Assembly (NCBI GenBank): GCA_037447655.1
Contig: JBBHKE010002557.1
Location: 62,001 to 126,000, forward strand
Reading direction: 5' to 3'
DNA from: Zygnema cylindricum
Lineage: Eukaryota > Streptophyta > Zygnematophyceae > Zygnematales > Zygnemataceae
DNA: 64,000 nucleotides
Below, in pieces: positions 56,448 through 64,000 of the stretch (its first letter is position 1; every line of letters starts with the position of its first letter). The notes beneath the pieces were generated by a model that was given only the letters and a program-made list of their open reading frames with translations, had not been told where the DNA came from and did not search any database. Position numbers and translations under genes: made by a program.

Positions 56448-56860
56448 TTATATGATTGCTATGCAAGTTCTTCGATGGTAATGCTTGCAAAATCTTCCAA
56501 CCGTTTTCAGATTCACTCTCAAGGTGTTAGTTACCTTATTAATTTGATGGTTATGTTCAGTTAACCAACGCTTTCCCGGTATTAGCTCCTCACTACCCAA
56601 ATTCATTATTTCACACACAACTTTCATTTTATGACCCTGGATATCAACTTCTATTGTGTCAGTTTGTAAATCTAATGTGGACATATTATCATTTGCCACC
56701 TGAACATGCAAAGGTTTTTCCCTTATGACTGTAGGAATTTTATTTTCCTCTACAAACTTATGTGAAATAAAATGATGTGTAGCACCTAAATCTACCATAA
56801 CTCTTAATGGTTTCCCTTCTGTTAAAATCACTAGATTTAGGAGAGGTATTTTCTGGGTCT
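56448..56860 (-). pseudogene. Aspartic protease of the gypsy remnant
   Basis: RVMVDLGATHHFISHKFVEE is a retropepsin active-site stretch in which the usual D-S/T-G-A reads D-L-G-A, a change expected to reduce or abolish catalysis. MKVVCEIMNLGSEELIPGKRW matches the second half (the ILG-D/R-W motif). The ORF start runs into the SINE tail. Confidence 0.75.
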
Positions 56861-56889
56861 TAATTAAAAATAAAAAGGAAAAAAAAAAC

Positions 56890-57104
56890 ACAAGCAACCT
56901 GCCTCCACCTTCTCTCACTAGCCCCCATACTTGTTGTAGTCACTGAAGGAGAGAGAGGGCGGTGGAGCCATGGCTGCCTTAGCTCAATAGGCAGGGCTTA
57001 AGAGTGACCTAAGTCACTCTCAACCAAAAAGGTTGAGTCCGGCATGACTCGAACCTCCGACCGGTATGGCGAGGCATAGCCGTCAACCCTTACCAGTCTG
57101 TCGT
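56890..57104 (-). mobile_element. tRNA-derived SINE module, copy 3
   Basis: The reverse complement gives the tRNA-like head (GGTCGGAGGTTCGAGTCATG, close to the B-box consensus GGTTCGAnTCC), GAGAGTGACTTAGGTCACTC, GGCAGCCATGGCTCCACCGC and AGTGACTACAACAAGTATGG, the same order as copy 1. Its tail end is the left boundary of the insertion into the gypsy remnant. Its head joins copia promoter sequence directly. Confidence 0.82.
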
Positions 57105-57800
57105 AATAGTCCATTAGGATACATAGGGTTTGACAGTTGTTCAAACAATAGATAGGCGACTAATCCGATTAACGGAATTACAAATAGAATACATAAAACA
57201 AGTTCGAGTTTTAGTGCTCACGAAATAAATGTACCGGACGTTTGTTTTTGAAAGGCTATCGTTTAAAGCCGGTTTTGATCCGACGGCCCGCACCATCCCT
57301 GAGATCCCGGAAACGCCCCCTTGGCGGTTTTCGAACGTGACATGACTTGGCGACACGTGGCACGATGTCATTGAGAAGAGGAAATCCCGGAGAACATGAA
57401 GACAAGTCCAAACGAGGCAGGCGTCCACTCCTTAGCCTTGTCGTACACAGGCCGTACACAAAGTACATCGGCCGTAGTACCTTTCTGTACTGTACAATCT
57501 TCTGATTGGTTCCGTACCTCAGTAGATAGGAGTTGTGAGAGGGTTTACGACTTAGTGGATTGAGAAGGTAGCCGCCTCTCTCCCAATAAGCTTGTATAAA
57601 TATTGGCATCTTGGCCACTCCATAACTAATCGCCTGGTTGGGCGTTTTTCAGTGATTCTTGTTGCTATGGACTCAGGGGAGTCCAAACTGCACAGGGGTG
57701 CAGTCAGTTTATCTATTTGTCTGCTTGGGTGGCAGTTGCTCTAGTTGAAGTGGGTTAGTTGAAAACTATCTAGAGGCTTCCTCAATTTTGGTCCAAATCG
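57105..57800 (+). promoter_or_regulatory. Copia promoter/LTR region, copy 3
   Basis: Homologous to 62,963-63,804 and, in reverse, to 17,895-18,610. It contains TGATTGGT (a CCAAT box in reverse) near 57,502 and CTTGTATAAATATTGG with TATAAAT at 57,595-57,601. The leader has the hairpin GGACTCAGGGGAGTCC (about 57,669-57,684), and TTGAAGTGGGTTAGTTGAAA precedes gag. No second copy is present downstream, so I infer the LTR from family comparison. No tRNA primer site was recognised. Confidence 0.65.
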
Positions 57801-58820
57801 GGGACATAGAATTGCAGGTTATGGGCCCACCCTCTAGGGTGCCCATATTCAACGCATCTAGGTTCATTTACTGGGAAGCTATAATGACAGGGGCATTATG
57901 TGAGAAACGATACTTGGGTATTGTTAGTAGACAAGTGAAACGTCTGTCTCAAGGAACTCCCCCAGGGTTTGGAGGAGAGAGGTTTTCTGCAGCAAGATCT
58001 GCTCCAAGGGAGGAGACAGATGATGGGGACACCAGTGTGTCCGAAAAGGGGAAAGGAAACGAGACACCTCTCACTCCTATTGCCACGGCACCCAGAGCGG
58101 TGGCCGTGAAGACCGAAGAAAACGACATTTAGATGTGGGAGTACACCAACATGAATGCCAGGCACTTCATTCTGAGGCACCTCACTCAAGCTTTGGCAAC
58201 CTCTCACCTTCACATCTTCAAGGCCGAGGAGTTATGGATGACCTTAGTGGAGATCTATATAGCTGGGACCATTCAGGGGCTTTAGCTGGTTGAGCAAAGG
58301 CTGACGAGTTACACTTTCAAAGGAGAAAAGATGTGGGACTATTGCAGCGATCTCTCTTGTCTATACATGGAGATGGAAAGTGCCGGATAGACAGGCACTA
58401 TGAAGATGAGAGTTAACACTCTCATCATGAAGTTGCCGGAGGAGTATGAAAATATAGTGTACCAAGTGCAAGAAATGGATGATAGTGCTTGGAAGTATAA
58501 CACCGTGGTCCGAATGATACTTGTGCAGGAGAATACCACTGAGATTCGGAGAGGAGGAAAGAGCGTTCAAGCTCTAGCTGCCGGAACGGACCGGTGGAGG
58601 AAGGATTCGAAGAAGCTGTACAACAACTTCAAAGGGGAAAAGAACCAATCTGGAGAACCGAGGACTCCAAAGGGCCTTTGCCCTTTCTGCAAAAAGCCGA
58701 GGCACCGAGGCTTCAAGAAAATCGTGGAGGGGGTTCTGCTGGAGGGAAAAAGAAAGCACTTGTGGTCACATGAGTTAAAGGAGAGACCGAGGAGGACAAA
58801 TCTTTCGAGAAGGAATATGG
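57801..58820 (+). pseudogene. Copia element A gag
   Basis: Starts like the family (IELQVMGPPSRVPIF), but the initiator ATG seen in the third element is changed here. The body has a helical gag segment (MKLPEEYENIVYQVQEMDD) and a CCHC knuckle, CPFCKKPRHRGFKKI, with the last Cys lost. In-frame TAGs lie at 58,130, 58,283 and 58,388, and a frameshift lies between about 58,700 and 58,830. Confidence 0.8.
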
Positions 58821-58849
58821 GGAGCTTATTCTTGACGAGAATCTAGAGG

Positions 58850-59310
58850 AGAAGGAGATCCCTCGGAAATAGAAGTGTGCATTTGGAGCCATTTAGGAAG
58901 CTCCAGAGGAGGGATGGATCATCGACACACGTACATCCATGCATATGTGTCATGACAGGCACCTCTTCACTTAGCTAACAAAGATCCCTACTGTGGAAAT
59001 AGAGTATAAGGATGGGAGAGTAGTTACCACAGATCTAGTGGGCTCGGTAGGTCTGAAAGTCTTAGTGGAGGGTAAGATTTCTATTCTCACCTTCTCAGAT
59101 GTGCTCTACAATCCTCACCTAAGTAAGAATCTTGTGTCTACCTTTTTATTAGATGACAAGGATTTTGATACCTTCACTAGAAAGAGAGTCTTTATAGCTA
59201 AGTATGGAGATGAAGTCTACTTCACAGCAAATAACGGTAGCCAAGGAATGTTTAGGCTTAACCTGAGTAATGAAAAAAAAAGTGCTTACCATGGTGGTGT
59301 CCCGAGCTTG
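58850..59310 (+). pseudogene. Copia element A protease
   Basis: GWIIDTRTSMHMC corresponds to the active site W-x-x-D-T/S-G-A-S, here D-T-R-T-S, so the Gly is lost. NPHLSKNLVST follows, as in other copia proteases. TAGs at 58,870, 58,894 and 58,972 interrupt the frame. Confidence 0.8.
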
Positions 59311-59328
59311 ATGATCTGACATAAACGT

Positions 59329-60330
59329 TTGGGACATGTACATTTTGATGGACGAAGGGAAATGAAGAAGCTGGGTGTAGTCGAAGGCATTCAGTTTGGG
59401 GAGAATGAAATGATGGATGATTGTAGTGGCTGTGCCCAAGGTAAGGCTCACAGACTTCCCTTTCCCAAAACTATCACATATAGAGGTGAGAAAGTACTAG
59501 ATATGGTCCACACAGATATTTGGGGACCAGGAAGAGTACCTTCGGTTGGGGGGAAGAGGTATATGCTGACAATTACTGATGATTGGTCCAGATATTCCAA
59601 AGTCTACTTCTTAAAAACAAAGTTTGAAACACCAAAATACTTTAAAGAATACAAATCCTGGAGTCTGAAGTTGCACGGAACCCCCATTAAGAGAATAAGG
59701 AGTTATAATGGGGGAGAGTACACCTCTAACCATTTTGAGGATTATTTGAGAGATGAGGGAGTTGAGCATCAGAAAACTGTACCAAATAATCCAAAACAGA
59801 ATGGTGTAGCTGAGAGGTTAAACCGGACTTTAGGAGATAATGTATGCTGTATGTTGGCAGATAAGAAAATAGGAAGAAGATTTTGGGCAGAAGCCATGAA
59901 CTGTGCTAACTACATTAAAAATAGAGTCCTCACTACAGCTGTTAAAGGGATGACCCTTTATGAGAGATGGGTTGGAAGAAAACCGAATATCTCTCACTTG
60001 AAAGTATTCGGTAGTCAAGTTTACAATCTTTACACAGATAAGAAAAACTGGAAACTAGATGCTAAAGGGAAATCGAGATATTTTGTGGGATATGATGAGG
60101 ATGTCAAGGGATATAGAGTCTATGACTTAGCTAAACAAGATATCATTCTGGTAAAACATCTAGTTGTCATGAATGAAGGGAAGTCTTTTGATCCCTCCAA
60201 ATACACTAAGAAAATCAGAATCAGTTTTGAGTCCGAGAGTGAGGAGGCCTTAGATCTTTCCAGAAGGGACACTAGTGAAAACATAATTGCATATCCATGG
60301 GAGATAAAAGATGGAGGAGATATACCGTAA
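59329..60330 (+). pseudogene. Copia element A integrase (333-codon ORF)
   Basis: GAG-pre-integrase and zinc region: GHVHFDGRREMKKLG and CSGCAQGKAHRLPFP. Core: VHTDIWGPGRVPS (first Asp), IRSYNGGEYTS (the second catalytic Asp of the usual SDNGGEY is Tyr) and QNGVAERLNRTL (Glu). KVFGSQVYNLYTDKKNWKLD and RYFVGYDEDVKGYRVYD end the domain. It is the longest ORF in the window, but the Asp-to-Tyr change should inactivate it. Neighbouring stops TGA (59,317) and TAA (60,328) split it from protease and RT. Confidence 0.9.
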
Positions 60331-60390
60331 TCCCGTCATATTCCTGCACACTTTGAGGAGAGTGAGGAAGAGGAGTCAAAACCGGTTTCC

Positions 60391-60720
60391 ATGGATAGGG
60401 GAGCTGATGAGACAGTGCGGAGGAATATAAGACTTCCCTCCATTCTAGCTTCAGACTTTGAGGGAGGATGGAGGAACAACAAAAGGCTTCAAGAAAAACA
60501 GGTTGCTCACAAGGTAACAAAGCTTTCTCACCCACATGAGCCTCGATCATACTCGGAGGCAATGGACAGTCCGGAGAAAGATACATGGGTCAGAGCCATA
60601 AATGACTAGATGGCCTCAATCATGGAGGCAAATACTTGGGAGCTGGTGGACTATCCACCAGATAGAAAAATTATTGGATGTAAATGGGTATTTAAACTGA
60701 AACTGAACCCAGATAATGTT
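60391..60720 (+). pseudogene. Copia element A RT start (truncated)
   Basis: SYSEAMDSPEKDTWVRAIND, a TAG, then IMEANTWELVDYPPDRK and IIGCKWVFKLKLNPD: the invariant N-terminal block of copia RT. The rest of RT and RNase H is missing. Confidence 0.85.
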
Positions 60721-61447
60721 GTTTTTGGAAAGCTTTTTGTCTCAGCAAATTAGTAGGGCGACAAAAAGGTGGTAATTTGAAGCGTAAGGTTATGCGTCAT
60801 CACTTGAGGACAACGCAGCTGCTATGCATACAGAGCAACGCAGCAACGTAGCTGCTGTGCAGACAGAGTAGCCCAGCTGCTATGCAGACAGAGCAGCGCA
60901 ACAGCGAAGCTGCGACACAAACAGGACAAACGCAGCTGCAGTTATTTTGGATATGATCCGTACAGACAACGCAGCTGCTGCTACCTTCGATATGATTCGG
61001 TACGAGACACCGCAGCTGCTTTTGATATGAATCAGGTCAACAGACCTCAACTTAGTGGGTAGCTCAGTAGTAGCTTAGTGGTAGCTCAGTGGTAGCTTAG
61101 TGGTACCTCAGTGGTAGCTTGACAGATTAGTATTAGCCTAGTAGAGTGATGTATCTCTCAGGTACACTAGTATTGCCAGTACAACACAAGTATAATACTT
61201 AGAACTCAAAACACATCTTGTATCCAGACTTACAAGTAGTAAAACTGCAAACAATTTTTGGGAAACTTATGAGCATAATATCTTGAGTGTTTTCAGGTCA
61301 ATTGTGCTGAAACTTTGGGAGTTGTCAGTGTTTATGCTACTCTATATTCTGATAGAGTTTTGAGAGGTTTAGATGCTTGTGTAAGAATTGGTGAGCACTT
61401 GAAAACAGCTGTTTGGTAGGATTCTTCATAGCTTCTGAGAGTGTATC
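60721..61447 (+). promoter_or_regulatory. Probable LTR/leader of copia element B with tandem repeats
   Basis: The sequence changes at about 60,720 and leads to the gag ATG at 61,448. GCAGCTGC-type palindromes recur every 25-40 bp at 60,818-61,020. An 11-bp unit (AGCTTAGTGGT / AGCTCAGTGGT) repeats about six times at 61,056-61,122. Such arrays are typical of U3 enhancers. There is no second LTR in the window, so the boundaries are inferred. Confidence 0.5.
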
Positions 61448-62350
61448 ATGTCCACTTCTACTACTAATGCTGCTCCTCCACCCGCAACGGTGATCGTAGA
61501 ACAACAAGTTATGGGCCCATATTCAAGAATTCCTATCTTTCTGGGGGAAAAGTATGTTTACTGGGCGGATATGGTGGAGACACATTTTGAGAATGTCAAT
61601 CTTTTGGAAATATTGGATGGTTCGCTGGATGAATCTGATCCATCATGGTCTAAGAAAAATACGCAAGCTCGTTCTATTCTAAAATTTTGTATATCTGAGG
61701 ACTTAGCTATGTCTCGGATAAAAATGAAAAAAGCAATTGATATCTGGAAATCTCTTAAAACTGATTATGAAAAAGCTAATGTCCAAGAAGAGCTTCTATT
61801 GGCTGGAAAAATTTTGGACTATAAGTACACTGGCGGTACAATGGCTAAATATTTTAACAAATTCCGCATTCTTATAGATGCACATGCTTGTGCAAGTGGG
61901 GTGTTTCATCCGTTTCAACAGGTTGTTTTGCTCATGAAGGGTCTCCCTCGTAGTATGAAAGGAGCATCTGACATGCTCAAACAAAAAGATAAAGCTAGCT
62001 GGAATTTACAGTTAGCCATCAATATTTTACTAGAGGAAGAAGCTACATCTAATATTCTCAATGTTGAGCAAGTACAGCCTTTTAATTCAGACTTTGGGAA
62101 GAAAGGTCAGTTTAATCATTAACGTACTCAGTTTAACTAGTTCAGACAATTTAATCAAGATGGAAATAGACAATCGAACAATGTATGTTTTTATTGTAGT
62201 GAGAGAGGTCATAGATACAAATTCTGTCCTAAACTTAAACATGCTAACGATACGAGTAAATATAGGCCGGGATGGCAACAAAGTCTGTTTTTCAAAAGCT
62301 TCACGGGGCCTACACCTCGTGGAAATGCATTGTTTTCAGCCTTTTCATCA
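61448..62350 (+). pseudogene. Copia element B gag
   Basis: 224 codons start MSTSTTNAAPPPATVIVEQQ and share VMGPYSRIPIFLGEKYVYW with the other copia gags here. The typical helical gag core follows (EELLLAGKILDYKYTGGTMA, then LLMKGLPRSMKG). After TAA (62,120) and TAG (62,138), both at expected Gln codons, an intact CCHC knuckle follows: CFYCSERGHRYKFC at about 62,183-62,224. It packages element RNA. Confidence 0.85.
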
Positions 62351-62690
62351 CTCCAAGACGAGACTCTGACATTTTATAAGGAGGACGACATGGATCTATT
62401 CGCTATGGCGGCAGCAATGGAGGGAGCAAAGGACCCTGGATGGATAATGGATACAGGAGCATCAGCAAACATGTGCTGGAACAAGGCCATTTTCAAAAAT
62501 CTGAAAACTACGCCATTGAAAAATATGTATTATGCTTGTGGAATAAGTGTCCAGACTCGTGCTGTGGGTGATGTGTCATTGCTAGTTGTTGTAGAAGGAA
62601 AAGCAATTGAAAGGACTCTTCACAATGTCTTATTTGTGCATGACTTTAAGAAAAATCTCTTTTCTACGTCGTTGGTAGAGAGTAAAGTGT
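62351..62690 (+). pseudogene. Copia element B protease (truncated)
   Basis: GWIMDTGASANMCWNKAIF is an intact copia protease active site (DTGAS). DVSLLVVVEGKAIERTLHNV and FKKNLFSTSLVESK follow before the SINE tail interrupts. The catalytic site looks functional, but the element is broken. Confidence 0.85.
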
Positions 62691-62727
62691 TTATATTTGG
62701 GTATTTTCTAGGTCTTTTTTTTAGGAT

Positions 62728-62962
62728 AGAAAAGTAGCGGAGGCAGTCTGCCCCTAACCTCCTTCTCCAAGCCCCCACACTTGTTGTAGTCACTAAAGGC
62801 TGGAGACGGAGGTAGAGCCATGGCTGCGTAAGCTCACCAGAGAAGACAGGGGTAAATTAGGTAGATGTACTAAAAGGTACTTGACGGACCCAGGATTTGA
62901 TCCTGGTACTTGCCGTTCGTCAAGTAACTCGTAGCCGGTAGCTTTGTCCGTTTAGTCTAGGA
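62728..62962 (-). mobile_element. tRNA-derived SINE module, copy 4
   Basis: The reverse complement has the head type of copy 2 (GTACCAGGATCAAATCCTGG as T-arm), then CGCAGCCATGGCTCTACC, AGTGACTACAACAAGTGTGG and the tail CTGCCTCCGCTACTTTTC, with an A-run (TAAAAAAAAG) just outside at about 62,714-62,724. It forms the left boundary of the insertion into copia element B. Confidence 0.8.
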
Positions 62963-63804
62963 CTAGTGCTAAGATATAATGGGTTTGATATGTATATAAA
63001 CATTCACATGTAGGATTTTCCATTGTACTGGAATACGGTTTATTAGACATAGAATCAGTTGTACTATTAGTACCGGACGAAACAAATAGTACGGACATTT
63101 GTTTCGACTGTCCTTATTTAATACGAATATCAATCGGACGGCCGTGGTTAGCGCCAGCTTCACGAAAAGGACAATATGGCGGTTTGCGGACTCCACCACT
63201 CCGGATAACACGTGGCAACATCATACGGGTTTACAAAATCACCGGAACGGAAGACAACAAATCCGAGGGTGACAAATGTCGCATAATGGCGACGTCGTAC
63301 ACTGTCCGTACAGAAAGTACATCGCCAACTGTACTTTATTTTACGGTACACTTTTGTGATTGGTTAGTACCTCAATACTAGGGGGTTTAGAGAGGGGTTC
63401 AAGACTTATAATATTTTGGGTAAGTAGCCGCCTCTCCAGAGAGCATCTTGTATAAATGACAAACTTTGGCCAGCCAAAACTATCAACTCAGTTGACCAAA
63501 TTCAGTGATTCGTGTTGCTACAGACTCAGGGGAGTCCACGCTACACAAGGGTGTAGTTGGTTAGAGTGTTTGCCTGCCAAGGTGGCTGTATTTCTAAGGG
63601 AAATTCAAAGTGGGGAATGTTATCCTAATCTCATATTCTAACTTTGTATTGTGTGGTGGAACAAGCACACAGAAAGTCTTACTTCACAGGGGTGAAGCTG
63701 TAATGGGGTTCTGATTGTCAAAGGGTCAATCATTTGGGTTTATATAAACTTGGAGTCGGCACTATCTAGATTAGCTTCTTTGGATCTGCGAATTCTGTGT
63801 GGCA
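62963..63804 (+). promoter_or_regulatory. Copia promoter/LTR region, copy 4
   Basis: Homologous to 57,105-57,800: TGATTGGTTAGTACCTCA near 63,357, CTTGTATAAATG with TATAAAT at 63,451-63,457, and the leader hairpin GACTCAGGGGAGTCCACG (about 63,521). It runs into the gag ATG at 63,805. Confidence 0.68.
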
Positions 63805-64000
63805 ATGGAGCCCATAGAATTTCAGGTTATGGGCCCACCATCTAGGGTGCCCATGTTCGATGGAACACACTTCACTTATTTGGAGTTCACAATGGAGGGA
63901 TTGCTTTTTGAGAAGCACTTATGGGGAATTGTTTCGGGACAAGTGAGATGTCCGCCACCTGGCTTTGGAGTAGCTTACTATGGAGAATCATCTAAGGCTG
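63805..64000 (+). CDS. Copia element C gag (5' part, runs off the window)
   Basis: An open frame of 65 codons from ATG starts MEPIEFQVMGPPSRVPMFDG and continues LLFEKHLWGIVSGQVRCPPP, collinear with the gag of element A (ALCEKRYLGIVSRQVKRLSQ). Unlike element A it keeps the initiator and has no stop so far, so this copy may be intact. The 3' part lies outside the window. Confidence 0.85.
   Translation, partial: MEPIEFQVMGPPSRVPMFDGTHFTYLEFTMEGLLFEKHLWGIVSGQVRCPPPGFGVAYYGESSKA

Larger units (their letters stand above)
53928..56880 (-). mobile_element. Ty3/gypsy chromovirus-type remnant
   Basis: On the minus strand: protease, RT N-terminal part, RNase H, integrase and a chromodomain-like tail, in Ty3/gypsy order. 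The RT palm is missing between about 55,950 and 55,800. It carries many stops (TAA, TAG and TGA). The 5' side is cut by the SINE/copia insertion at about 56,880, so gag and the 5' LTR are absent. It is unrelated to the DNMT-carrying gypsy elements. Confidence 0.85.
57801..60720 (+). mobile_element. Copia element A (point-mutated, 3'-truncated)
   Basis: Gag, protease, integrase and the first RT codons follow in copia order. Gag runs in one frame to about 58,750. From about 58,830 to 60,720 pol stays in one frame apart from stops. It ends within RT (KIIGCKWVFKLKLNPD, then divergence near 60,720), where the next LTR-like sequence starts. Confidence 0.88.
61448..62690 (+). mobile_element. Copia element B (gag and protease, cut by insertion)
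   Basis: Better preserved than element A. Gag and protease read almost through, then the sequence is interrupted at about 62,690-62,715 by the antisense SINE module of the next copia element. Everything downstream of protease is absent here. Confidence 0.85.

Noticed and set aside
57801-62140. TAG (and TAA) reassigned to glutamine, as in some ulvophyte green algae
   Set aside because: The 782-codon host gene uses only CAA/CAG for Gln and ends in TGA with no internal TAA/TAG. Several retroelement stops also fall at expected Lys, Ser or Leu positions. Mutation explains the pattern better.

Overview
This window is eukaryotic, repeat-rich nuclear DNA. It contains one well-supported multi-exon host gene on the minus strand (22,683-28,325). 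Almost everything else recognisable is transposable-element sequence in several layers of decay. Three things point to the green-plant lineage: plant-type TTTAGGG telomere-like units near 38,666, a secreted PC-esterase (PMR5/TBL-type) gene, and Ty3/gypsy elements that carry a C5-cytosine methyltransferase. Such methyltransferase-bearing elements are known from the charophyte Klebsormidium and from dinoflagellates. A large-genome streptophyte alga is my best guess, at low to moderate confidence.

Layout. (1) 1-16,620: two related DNMT-carrying Ty3/gypsy elements lie head to head. Element 1 is on the minus strand (3' LTR 8-1,245, then PHD finger, integrase, RNase H, RT, DNMT, protease and gag out to about 10,446). 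Element 2 is on the plus strand (truncated protease from about 10,925, DNMT, RT, RNase H, integrase, PHD finger, 3' LTR 15,334-16,620). All their reading frames are broken. A 0.3-kb LTR fragment follows at 16,801. (2) 17.1-22.6 kb: an antisense copia promoter/LTR remnant joined to a tRNA-derived SINE module, then a dense MITE cluster with a nested solo LTR. (3) 22.7-28.3 kb: the host gene. Its seven exons sum to exactly 783 codons and encode a signal peptide and two tandem PC-esterase domains. The first domain has lost its catalytic residues and the second keeps them. (4) 28.6-38.8 kb: MITEs, a small element with terminal direct repeats and CpG-rich minisatellites, and decayed copia pieces. 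(5) 38,856-43,107: a non-autonomous LTR element with 738-bp LTRs, a perfect 5-bp target duplication, a tRNA-Met-type PBS, a PPT and an acidic ORF of unknown function. (6) 43.9-49.1 kb: two diverged hAT transposase copies separated by a 10-N assembly gap. (7) 49.9-53.9 kb: AT-rich DNA with GTAC-rich, tandem and fold-back repeats. (8) 53.9-64.0 kb: a chromovirus remnant, then three copia elements, two of which start with an antisense SINE module. The last one is cut by the window edge.

The strongest candidates for new biology are the pseudo-esterase/esterase fusion gene, the gypsy lineage that combines a DNA methyltransferase with a C-terminal PHD finger, and the repeated association of a tRNA-derived SINE module with the outer edge of copia promoter/LTR regions.
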